Origin: Candidatus Zambryskibacteria bacterium CG11_big_fil_rev_8_21_14_0_20_42_18
GTDB lineage: Bacteria > Patescibacteriota > Minisyncoccia > Phycocordibacterales > Zambryskibacteraceae
Assembly: GCA_002787855.1 (NCBI GenBank)
Contig: PCVB01000031.1
Location: 6,116-25,476 of the forward strand
DNA: 19,361 nucleotides
Reading direction: 5' to 3'
The number at the start of each line of letters is the position of its first letter. Positions within the stretch are counted from its first letter, which is position 1. A program made the translations under genes and the position numbers. Under the pieces are notes generated by a model. The model made no database searches, was not told where the DNA came from, and saw only the letters and a program-made list of their open reading frames with translations. Positions 7,701-14,074 of the stretch are shown here, piece by piece.

Positions 7701-8372
7701 GTGAAAACTCTTGGTCACGATCGTTTAGTTGTCATTACACCAGAGATCGGGGAGACCAAGGGTAAGAAGCTAGACAATGAGTATACTGTCCCTGCCACGA
7801 GAACCTTCCTAGTTAAAGTTGGTCAGAGTGTTAAAAAGGGTGATGTTTTAACCGATGGTTCTATCGATCTTGATGAACTTTTCCGCTACGCCGGTCGAGA
7901 ACAAACGGAGAATTATATTATCCATGAGGCTTCTAAATTATACGAGCTTCAAGGGGCGGCTGTGTCGCATAAACACATTGAACTTATAGTGCGACAAATG
8001 TTTGGTCGTCGCAAAATTAAGAGTTCTGGGGATACCCACTTTACCCGTGGAGATATTGTCGAAGTTTCTGACTTTACAAAAACTAACAAGACAATGAAGG
8101 ATAAAGGCCTTGAAGAAGCCACAGCTACTGCTGTTATCATGGGTATCACCGAGGTCTCCCTCTCTCGTTCCAGCTTCTTATCAGCCGCCTCATTCCAACA
8201 CACGCCTCGTGTGCTGATTCAGGCTGCTATTCGAGGAGCCGAAGATTTACTCATTGGCTTAAAGGAAAATGTTATCATTGGTCGTCTTATCCCTGCGGGC
8301 ACTGGTTTTAAAAATGGCTACAAAGAAAAATTAATATGCGAGGCGATGTCGACACAATCAAAGAAAAGTTAG
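4719..8372 (+). CDS. rpoC: DNA-directed RNA polymerase subunit beta'
   Basis: RpoC carries the catalytic magnesium site of RNA polymerase. The first zinc site is Cys67, Cys69, Cys82, Cys85 (CYCGKYRG...CEKCG). The switch/rudder region LLGKRVDYSSRSVIVVGPEL and LPKHMALELFKPF is present. The absolutely conserved NADFDGD is at residues 497-503, with the Mg-binding Asp499, Asp501 and Asp503. The second zinc site is spread over DCGTKEG, LTCK and CAKCYG. The trigger-loop region AAQAIGEPGTQLTMRTFHAGG is intact. The C-terminus has LIQAAIRGAEDLLIGLKENVIIGRLIPAGTG. At 1217 aa it is shorter than E. coli (1407 aa), as expected without the large trigger-loop insert. The start overlaps the rpoB stop (ATGAATAA), and the end overlaps dnaG by 37 nt. 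Confidence is near certain. Confidence 0.98.
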   Translation: MNNYKTKLSDAEKFDVVSIKLASPERIKEWSHGEVTKPETINYRTQRSERNGLFDEKIFGPDKDFECYCGKYRGIRYKGIICEKCGVEITRSIVRRERMGHIELATPVSHIWFLKNVPSRISLVMGIPVSDLEKVIYFAGYIVTSVSDGEKSRVLKDLESEFKAKVKTLQDEKSKLALKELALTTKRDIESLVPGRVLNEIEYHRSIVKYPTIFEAEIGAEAIYNILKNLDLNKLLKEIEALLETATSTEIPRLNKRLSTIQWMINAGNRPEWMFLLRIPVIPPAIRPMVPLDGGRYATSDVNDLYRRVINRNNRLKKLKDINAPDVILRNEKRILQEAVDALIDNTIRHSSISGNQSQRRPLKSLSDNLKGKRGLFRQNLLGKRVDYSSRSVIVVGPELKLHQCGLPKHMALELFKPFIISELLKRELAFNIPGARRLIEDALPEVWAILEEVISDKYVLLNRAPTLHRLGIQAFQPILIEGNAIQLHPLVCTAFNADFDGDQMAVHVPLSDEAQAEARLIMAANRNILKPGNGEPIVSPGKDIVLGTYWTTRIAPGVKGEGKYYSNPNRAIIAYDFGAIDIRAKISLLPTDTERYKQFEGQRFETTVGRLLFNSVLPSDYPFINQDIDMRRMSELINDLLERYGVDDVPVIIDKIKAFGFRYATYSGITWGLGDVKIPEGKKVVIDRGHKETNEVVEQYREGFLSEHERITKSVEIWQGVKGEIEKLIPATLESDNPIYDVILSGARGSFSNLSQMVGVKGIIMNVSGESLEFPILSCYKEGLTPLEYFITTHGSRKGLTDTALNTAKAGYLTRKLFDVAQDETIIEEDCGTKEGIMIHRKTASGIDIPLSKNIRGRFLAQDLIDVSGSVMFKRGHLITKADGKIIDEALIESVNVRSPLTCKTINGLCAKCYGIDLGNNKPIELGEAVGTVAAQAIGEPGTQLTMRTFHAGGIASAGGDITAGLPRVEEIFEKRKPKNPAVISHLDGVITEVKTLGHDRLVVITPEIGETKGKKLDNEYTVPATRTFLVKVGQSVKKGDVLTDGSIDLDELFRYAGREQTENYIIHEASKLYELQGAAVSHKHIELIVRQMFGRRKIKSSGDTHFTRGDIVEVSDFTKTNKTMKDKGLEEATATAVIMGITEVSLSRSSFLSAASFQHTPRVLIQAAIRGAEDLLIGLKENVIIGRLIPAGTGFKNGYKEKLICEAMSTQSKKS

Positions 8373-9955
8373 ACATAGTTGAGTTAATTTCTGGCTACGT
8401 CAAACTTGAAAAAGCCGGGACTAGTTTTAAGGCGCGTTGTCCATTCCACAACGAGAAGTCCCCATCTTTCTTCGTGTCGCCACAACGCCAGAACTTCTAT
8501 TGTTTCGGTTGTGGCGTTAAGGGAGACATCTTCACCTTTGTAGAAGATGTGGAGGGTTTAGATTTCCGCGGAGCTTTAAAGCTTTTAGCAGACAAGGCTG
8601 GAGTAGAACTTGGTTACAGTGAGGGTGGTAGTAGCAAGGCGGAGAAAGATAAACTTCTAAGTGTTGTCGAAGAAGCCACGAAGTTCTTTGAAAAAGAGTT
8701 AGCTGGAAACGAGACAGCTCATAGCTATCTCGCTTCTAGGGGCATAAGTGACGAGTCCATAAAAATTTGGCGTATCGGTTATGCCCCAGCCCTATGGCGT
8801 TCTCTTTATGAATATTTGCAGAGTTTGGGTTATGATAAAGAGCTAATCCTTAAGGCTGGTCTAGCCAAGATAAGTGATACGAGCGCTAGCAAGGGACCAT
8901 ACGACGTCTTTCGAGACCGTATCATTTTCCCTTTGGCCGATCCGAACGGTCGAGTTATCGCCTTCTCGGGAAGGGCATTGTCTAAAGAGACCGAACCTAA
9001 ATATCTAAACAGCCCAGATACACCTCTGTTTACTAAAAGTGAAGTGCTCTACGGCCTCGATAAAGCTAAAGATGAAATACGCAAGAAGGACTACGCCATT
9101 CTTGTAGAGGGCCAGATAGACTTGGTTCTTTCCCATCAGATTGGAGTTTCTAATACTGTTGCTTCTTCCGGGACGGCTTTTACCCGCGCCCATCTGGAGA
9201 AGTTAAAAAGATTTTCTTCTAGAATAATTATTGCCTTTGATGGCGATGTTGCGGGAGAAAAGGCTGGGGAAAAGGCTAGTGAATTAGGTATTTTCTTGGG
9301 GTTAGAGGTTAAGATTGCTAATCTTTCTAAAAATCTTGATCCGGCAGAGATTATCGCCCAAAATTCTCAAGACTGGAAAGATATTTTGCGTCACTCTCTG
9401 CCGGCCGTGGAACTTTTCTTTAATAAAATTGAAGAAAGAGAAAAAGATCCAAGGAAGATAGGCAAGCAAATTGAGAAAAAAATCTTACCAATAATAAAAC
9501 TAATGGGGAGCGCTATTGAGCAGTCTCATTTTATCTCCATGCTTTCCAAGCGTACAGGGATAAAAGAAGAGATTTTCTGGGAGGACTTAAAGAAGATAAG
9601 GAAACCGGACCTTTCTTTCGAGTCGAGGCATGATTTTAAAGAAGAGAACGTATTGGAAAGGAAGGTGTCATTGTCATATCGAGAACAGGTAGAGGGGCGT
9701 CTAGCTGAAATCAAACTTTGGAAAAAGGAGTTGTCAAAACTTCCTAGAGAACTTGCTCTCTTAGAGAAAGAAGAAAAAGAACTCACGGACAATCTCTCTG
9801 GATTAATGTTACGTGATGATTTAAATAGTCTGTTGCTAGAACTCTCGCAGGCAGAAGCATCCAAAGATGTTAAACTAATTGATACTTTGACGGCTAAAAT
9901 TCAAAAGGTGCACTCTCTTATGGGGGCGCTCGAAGAAAGGAGGAGAATGTTATAA
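8336..9955 (+). CDS. dnaG: DNA primase
   Basis: DnaG synthesises RNA primers at replication forks. The N-terminal CHC2 zinc finger is complete (Cys35, His38, Cys56, Cys59 in CPFHNEKSPSFF...FYCFGCG). The TOPRIM catalytic core contains Glu258 in VEGQID and Asp302/Asp304 in DGDVAGEKAG. The region from about residue 430 to the end is charged and helical, probably a coiled-coil-like helicase-interaction domain, and is poorly conserved. At 539 aa it is slightly shorter than E. coli DnaG (581 aa). The ATG at 8336 lies 37 nt inside rpoC. It is retained because DVDTIKEKLDIVELISGYV aligns with the normal primase N-terminus, so a later start would remove conserved residues. There is no clear Shine-Dalgarno. 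It is followed 16 nt later by rpoD, the classic dnaG-rpoD pair of the macromolecular synthesis operon, without rpsU. Confidence 0.97.
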   Translation: MRGDVDTIKEKLDIVELISGYVKLEKAGTSFKARCPFHNEKSPSFFVSPQRQNFYCFGCGVKGDIFTFVEDVEGLDFRGALKLLADKAGVELGYSEGGSSKAEKDKLLSVVEEATKFFEKELAGNETAHSYLASRGISDESIKIWRIGYAPALWRSLYEYLQSLGYDKELILKAGLAKISDTSASKGPYDVFRDRIIFPLADPNGRVIAFSGRALSKETEPKYLNSPDTPLFTKSEVLYGLDKAKDEIRKKDYAILVEGQIDLVLSHQIGVSNTVASSGTAFTRAHLEKLKRFSSRIIIAFDGDVAGEKAGEKASELGIFLGLEVKIANLSKNLDPAEIIAQNSQDWKDILRHSLPAVELFFNKIEEREKDPRKIGKQIEKKILPIIKLMGSAIEQSHFISMLSKRTGIKEEIFWEDLKKIRKPDLSFESRHDFKEENVLERKVSLSYREQVEGRLAEIKLWKKELSKLPRELALLEKEEKELTDNLSGLMLRDDLNSLLLELSQAEASKDVKLIDTLTAKIQKVHSLMGALEERRRML

Positions 9956-9971
9956 AATAAAGAACACTTTT

Positions 9972-11225
9972 GTGACTACAAAAAATAAAAAATCAAAGGC
10001 CAAGGCTGGGGGCAAACAAAAGAAAAAAAAGAAGCTAACCCTTGTCAAAAAAAGACGACTGAAAGCTCGCGTCCTGTCTTCTACTCATAAGACAAAGAAG
10101 GCTGTTAAATCTAAAAAGCCTCTTAAGGTTAAAGGCAAGTCACTGGCTAAAAAGAAGGTTGATGAGGTGCTCAAGATGGAGCATTTAATTTCGAAAGGCA
10201 AGGAACGTGGTTTCGTCACCTACGATGAGATTTTGAAAGCTTTTCCTCATATTGAGACAAACATTATATTTCTCGATGAACTGTATGAGAAGCTACACAA
10301 CTTTGGTGTAGATATTTTAGAGGGTGGTGGTTTATTAGAAATGCCGGAGGAAAAGGCAGATAAAGCGCATACCTATTCAAGAGGGGACTCTTCCTACGAC
10401 TCGATACAAATGTATCTTAGAGAGATTGGTCAGTATCCCCTTATTGCCGGTTCTATGGAAAAAGAGTTAGCCAAAAGAATCGAAGCGGGCGATGATGATG
10501 CTAAGAATCTTTTGATGAAGGCTAACCTGCGTCTAGTCGTTTCTATTGCGAAGAAATACGCCAATCGTAGCCCAGACCTCACTCTGCTAGATCTTATCCA
10601 AGAGGGAAATCTAGGGCTACACAAAGCCGTAGAAAAGTTTGACTGGACTAAGGGGTTCAAGTTTTCTACTTATGCGACATGGTGGATTAGGCAAGCCATT
10701 ACTCGCGCCCTGGCCGATCAGTCACGCACTATCCGAGTGCCGGTGCACATGGTTGAGACCATAGCCAAATACAAACAAGTAGTCAGACGCTTAACACAAG
10801 ACCTGGGCAGAGAGCCTTTGCAAGAAGAGATTGCTCTAGAGATGAATCTGGATGTGGAGAAAATTTATTATATTGAAAAGATTGATCAATCCACGGTTTC
10901 TCTGGAGAGCCCAGTGGGGGATGACGGCGATGATGGTAAAAGTAAACTGGGAGATTTTTTGGCTGACGATAAAATTTTGTCTCCGGATTTGGACTCATCT
11001 AGAAGAATTGTTTCTGATCAAGTTAAAGAAATTTTAGGCGACCTTCCTCCCAAGGAACGAAAGATTTTGGAGATGCGTCATGGTCTGACCGACGGCTATA
11101 CTCACACCCTTGAGGAGGTGGGGAAGGTCTTCGGTGTTACCCGTGAGCGTATTCGTCAGATAGAAGCCAAGGCGCATGAGAAAATTCGTCAACACGACAA
11201 AATTAATCGTTTGAGAGGGTATTAA
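9972..11225 (+). CDS. rpoD: Primary RNA polymerase sigma factor (sigma70/SigA)
   Basis: This is a group-1 sigma factor that directs RNA polymerase to housekeeping promoters. In order it has a Lys-rich tail (26 Lys in the first 62 residues), a region-1.1-like helical domain (about 65-118), region 1.2 (SIQMYLREIGQYPL, about 144-157), region 2 with the -10 recognition helix (FKFSTYATWWIRQAITRALADQ, about 229-250), RTIRVPVHM, region 3, and region 4 with the -35-binding helix-turn-helix (LEEVGKVFGVTRERIRQIEAKA, about 380-401). Regions 2 and 4 are close to consensus, which fits the consensus-like promoter at 1347-1375. The start is GTG at 9972 with no strong Shine-Dalgarno. Later in-frame starts would trim the Lys-rich tail, so the exact N-terminus is uncertain. 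It closes the rpoB-rpoC-dnaG-rpoD run. Confidence 0.97.
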   Translation: MTTKNKKSKAKAGGKQKKKKKLTLVKKRRLKARVLSSTHKTKKAVKSKKPLKVKGKSLAKKKVDEVLKMEHLISKGKERGFVTYDEILKAFPHIETNIIFLDELYEKLHNFGVDILEGGGLLEMPEEKADKAHTYSRGDSSYDSIQMYLREIGQYPLIAGSMEKELAKRIEAGDDDAKNLLMKANLRLVVSIAKKYANRSPDLTLLDLIQEGNLGLHKAVEKFDWTKGFKFSTYATWWIRQAITRALADQSRTIRVPVHMVETIAKYKQVVRRLTQDLGREPLQEEIALEMNLDVEKIYYIEKIDQSTVSLESPVGDDGDDGKSKLGDFLADDKILSPDLDSSRRIVSDQVKEILGDLPPKERKILEMRHGLTDGYTHTLEEVGKVFGVTRERIRQIEAKAHEKIRQHDKINRLRGY

Positions 11226-11243
11226 AATAAATATGAAGAAGGG

Positions 11244-12752
11244 ATGGTAATATCAAAATCAGAATTTATGATGTTTCTTAGGCACCCCGCATGGCTGTGG
11301 CTTAAGAAGTATGACAAATCTAAAATACCAATACCCGATGAAGATTTACAAGCTCGTTTTGACGAGGGAACTCTTTTCGAAGAATATGCTGAAAAACTCT
11401 TTCCCAACGCTGTTAAGCTTGGTTACAAAAATAATGGTGAGTTTAGTGGTAGCAAATATTATGCTTTGCCAGAATCAACCAAGAAAGAACTAGATAGCAA
11501 AACAAGAGTAATTATGCAAGGGAGGGTTGAGCAAGATAATTTAACAGCTATTTTCGATGTTTTGGAAAGAGTTGATCCGCCAGCTGGCGGAAACACTTTC
11601 AATCTATATGAAATAAAATCTTCTACTTCTGTTAAACCGGAACATATTCCAGACCTCGCTTTTCAAACCATCGTCTTGGAGAAGGGCGGTCTTACCATCC
11701 AAGATATGTATGTTTTGCATGTTAACAATGAATACGTAAAGAACGGGCCTATAGACCCAAAAGGAATTACCAAGATAAGCAAGGTCACAGACGAAGTACG
11801 TGATTCAATAGTTGAGACGGAGGGCAATATTGAGAAAGCTTTCGCCGTTCTTTCTAAAAAGGAGATGCCCGATATTTCTCCAAGGCATCTTTCTCAAGGA
11901 AGTTTGGAAGAATGGTTGGAGATATTTAGCTTGGTTAAGGGCGATTTACCCCGCTACAGTATTTATAAACTTGCCGGTATTTCTCCAAAAAAGATTGAAG
12001 AACTTGAGGATTTAGGGATAGAACTTATAAATGACATCCCGGGCGACTTTGCTTTATCTGAAAAGCAAGAAAAGCAAGTTGAGGCAACGAAATCAGGGGA
12101 GCCCAATATAGATAAGGAGGAAATTAAAGAATTTCTTTCTACCTTCGAATTTCCATTATATTTTTTCGATTATGAGACTATGGCTGGGGTGATACCGGTA
12201 TTTGATGGCACAAGACCCTATCAACAAGTGCCTTTTCAGTACTCACTGCATATACAGGAAACTCGTGAAGGTGGCCTTATTCATAAAGAATACTTGCATA
12301 CTGAAAACACTGACCCTGTTCTCTCACTTTTGAAACAAATGCAAGAGGACTTTGGGGCTAAGGGTTCTGTCGTCTCTTGGTATAAGCAATTTGAAATGGC
12401 GAGAAACAATGAGATGGCTCTAAGATATCCAGAGTTCGCGCCCCTCTTGCAAGGGATAAATGACAGGATGGTTGACCTGATGATCCCTTTTTCTAAAGGC
12501 TGGTTTGTGGATAAAGATTTTTTTGGTAGCGCTTCGCTTAAAGCCGTTTTGCCTGTGCTTGTTCCAGAGTTAAGTTATAAGGAACTAGAAGTTTCCCATG
12601 GCGGTATGGCTCAACGAGTTTGGATGGAAACCGTTTTGGGTGGGAAAAATACAGAAACCAAAAGTGAGATAATGGTCAACCTCAGAAAATACTGCACTCT
12701 AGATACTTACGCAATGTATGCGATATACATGCGACTTATAGAATTACTTTAA
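11244..12752 (+). CDS. DUF2779 protein: PD-(D/E)XK nuclease plus DEDD exonuclease-like domain
   Basis: A 502-aa protein with two apparent nuclease modules. The N-terminal part looks like the Cas4/RecB type of PD-(D/E)XK nuclease: SKSEFMMFLRHPAWLWL, then GRVEQDNLTAIFDVLE (Asp105), YEIKSS (Glu123, Lys125) and a downstream Gln141. A helical segment (PRYSIYKLAGISPKKIEELEDLGI, about 236-259) resembles a helix-hairpin-helix. The C-terminal part matches DUF2779: FFDYET (Asp309, Glu311), FDGTRPYQQVPFQYSLH, WYKQFE, a GSASLKAVLPVLVPELSY stretch, and YCTLD (Tyr483-Asp487, like the exonuclease III motif YxxxD). The biological role is unknown; DNA repair or mobile-element defence are inferences. ATG 11244 directly follows a purine run. 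It lies 18 nt after rpoD, probably in the same transcript. A 16-bp perfect palindrome interrupts the first nuclease domain, between Asp105 and Glu123. No cas genes or CRISPR array are nearby. Confidence 0.8.
   Translation: MVISKSEFMMFLRHPAWLWLKKYDKSKIPIPDEDLQARFDEGTLFEEYAEKLFPNAVKLGYKNNGEFSGSKYYALPESTKKELDSKTRVIMQGRVEQDNLTAIFDVLERVDPPAGGNTFNLYEIKSSTSVKPEHIPDLAFQTIVLEKGGLTIQDMYVLHVNNEYVKNGPIDPKGITKISKVTDEVRDSIVETEGNIEKAFAVLSKKEMPDISPRHLSQGSLEEWLEIFSLVKGDLPRYSIYKLAGISPKKIEELEDLGIELINDIPGDFALSEKQEKQVEATKSGEPNIDKEEIKEFLSTFEFPLYFFDYETMAGVIPVFDGTRPYQQVPFQYSLHIQETREGGLIHKEYLHTENTDPVLSLLKQMQEDFGAKGSVVSWYKQFEMARNNEMALRYPEFAPLLQGINDRMVDLMIPFSKGWFVDKDFFGSASLKAVLPVLVPELSYKELEVSHGGMAQRVWMETVLGGKNTETKSEIMVNLRKYCTLDTYAMYAIYMRLIELL
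11576..11591 (+). repeat. Perfect 16-bp GC-rich palindrome in frame inside the DUF2779 gene
   Basis: TCCGCCAG followed by its exact reverse complement CTGGCGGA, with no spacer, encoding DPPAGGN with its flanks (residues 111-117). It lies in a loop between the catalytic Asp105 and the Glu123-x-Lys125 motif, where a short insertion should be tolerated. It is GC-rich in an AT-rich gene, like the element in rpoB at 2351-2383. Confidence 0.65.
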
Positions 12753-12755
12753 AGG

Positions 12756-13463
12756 CTATTTGAGTAAGGCGTCAATTTTTGCCTTCACACTAGCGATTGG
12801 TTCGGCTCCATTAATTATAACTTTCTGGTCGTCTTTAGTTATGATTACCGAGTAGGGTGTACCCCGCGCTCCAGCCTTGATAGAATCTTCGACGCTCTTA
12901 GTTATAAATTCTGTATACTTACCACTTGAGAGACAGGTTTTAAATGCTTCTTCATTGAGGCCAACGGTTGTAGCGATCTTAGGCAATTCAGCTGGGTCAA
13001 GCGAGTCATTGGAGTTGGTGGTTTCGAAAAGTTTGTCTATGTATCTCCAGAAGATTTGGTTACCCCCAAGTTCGGCCGCGCACTCTGTGGCCTCTGCTTC
13101 GTTAGGAGCCTTAGAGTGAAGTTGGGCGATAGGGAAATGTCTGTAGACCCATGCCACCTTTCCATCATAGTCTGTGATGACTTGGTGCATGGTACTATGG
13201 AAATTCTTGCAGAAAGGACACTCGGTGTCGGAATACTCAACAATCACTAATTCAGCGTTTCTAGAGCCTAGAATATGGTCTTTTGCGGTTACGGGCGCAA
13301 TTTCTATCCCAGCTGTTTCTGTGTTTACGGCATTATTTGTTGGTAGTTTGCCTGTCCCACCTCCTCCGAAATAAACGGCGAGAGCGATAAGTCCTCCGGC
13401 TACGACTATGGATAAGGGAACTAATTGTTTATTTAACGGACTTTGTTCTTGATTGGGTTCCAT
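12756..13463 (-). CDS. Membrane-anchored DsbA-family thiol oxidoreductase
   Basis: A 235-aa protein with an N-terminal membrane segment (about residues 14-33), a Gly/Thr/Asn-rich linker and a DsbA/Thioredoxin_4 domain facing outside. The active site is Cys82-Pro-Phe-Cys85 in EYSDTECPFCKNFH, and the cis-proline loop is RGTPYSVI (Pro203). A second cysteine pair (Cys128 in EATECAAEL and Cys177 in FKTCLSS) is placed as in other DsbA-like proteins. It should form or isomerise disulfides in exported proteins. A redox partner such as VKOR or DsbB is not visible here. The gene lies 35 nt after the small exonuclease gene and has its own extended -10 promoter. Its stop is 3 nt from the stop of the convergent DUF2779 gene. 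Confidence 0.9.
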   Translation of the reverse strand: MEPNQEQSPLNKQLVPLSIVVAGGLIALAVYFGGGGTGKLPTNNAVNTETAGIEIAPVTAKDHILGSRNAELVIVEYSDTECPFCKNFHSTMHQVITDYDGKVAWVYRHFPIAQLHSKAPNEAEATECAAELGGNQIFWRYIDKLFETTNSNDSLDPAELPKIATTVGLNEEAFKTCLSSGKYTEFITKSVEDSIKAGARGTPYSVIITKDDQKVIINGAEPIASVKAKIDALLK

Positions 13464-13488
13464 AATTTTCTATTATTGTTATGCGAGT

Positions 13489-13497
13489 ATTATAGCA
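13489..13497 (-). promoter_or_regulatory. Extended -10 promoter for the DsbA-like gene
   Basis: On the minus strand the sequence reads TGCTATAAT, a TGn extension plus a perfect -10 box. The best -35 candidate is poor (TTTTCT), as is common for extended -10 promoters. Transcription would start near 13482, about 20 nt before the ATG. The upstream gene's stop codon overlaps this region. Confidence 0.5.
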
Positions 13498-13498
13498 T

Positions 13499-14074
13499 CT
13501 AAAACGGGAGAGAAAAGGTTAGATTGTGTCGAGAAGGCTTCTCCCATTCGCTCACATCAAGTTTGATTTCATTTAGAGCCCCACCTTCTTTAAAGATAAG
13601 TTTGCCGTTAGTCATGGCATAATCGTAGAGCTCTTTTGTCAGCTTGACGTCGTCGATGCAATAAGAGCGAACTCTCTCTACCTCCCCGGCTCTCCACCAG
13701 TTAATAGCATCTGCTCCTCCACCAGATTTATTTTTGTCCAATGTTCCTTCTGCAAGTTGGTCGAGTTTCATGCGACGTCCATAGGAATTCCTTATTTCTC
13801 TTAAAATATCCAGACTCTTTATCTTAGTCAAATCTCCCGGGTAGTATTTATTAAGTAACGGAATATCAAAATGATCGGAATTGAAGCCTATAAGCATATC
13901 CGAGTGTTCAATAATTGGCCAGAGTTTTACTAAATCTTCTTCTAGATACGAAGAGTAAGAGTTAGTTAGAGAGTCATGTATGGCTACCAAGGCAATGTCT
14001 AAAAGAGCTGGGTCATTTTTCCCAACATCGTTGAAAAAGTTTTTTGTTTCTATATCGAAAACTATCTTACGCAT
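13499..14074 (-). CDS. Small DEDD-type 3'-5' exonuclease (RNase H fold, YprB-like)
   Basis: A 191-aa single-domain protein. The exonuclease motifs are visible in order: motif I FDIET (Asp7, Glu9), motif II GFNSDHFDIPLLNKYY (Asp67/Asp70, about 63-78), then LDIL (Asp89), and motif III YCIDDVKLTKELYDY (Tyr138-x3-Asp142). This is the pattern of the RNase_H_2/YprB ribonuclease-H-like family. It should cut single-stranded DNA or RNA from the 3' end using two metal ions; the substrate is unknown. The start ATG overlaps the end of the HisRS-like gene by 8 nt, so translation is probably coupled. Tight linkage to a truncated tRNA synthetase raises the question of a role in tRNA or RNA processing, but nothing in the sequence proves it. 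Confidence 0.8.
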   Translation of the reverse strand: MRKIVFDIETKNFFNDVGKNDPALLDIALVAIHDSLTNSYSSYLEEDLVKLWPIIEHSDMLIGFNSDHFDIPLLNKYYPGDLTKIKSLDILREIRNSYGRRMKLDQLAEGTLDKNKSGGGADAINWWRAGEVERVRSYCIDDVKLTKELYDYAMTNGKLIFKEGGALNEIKLDVSEWEKPSRHNLTFSLPF

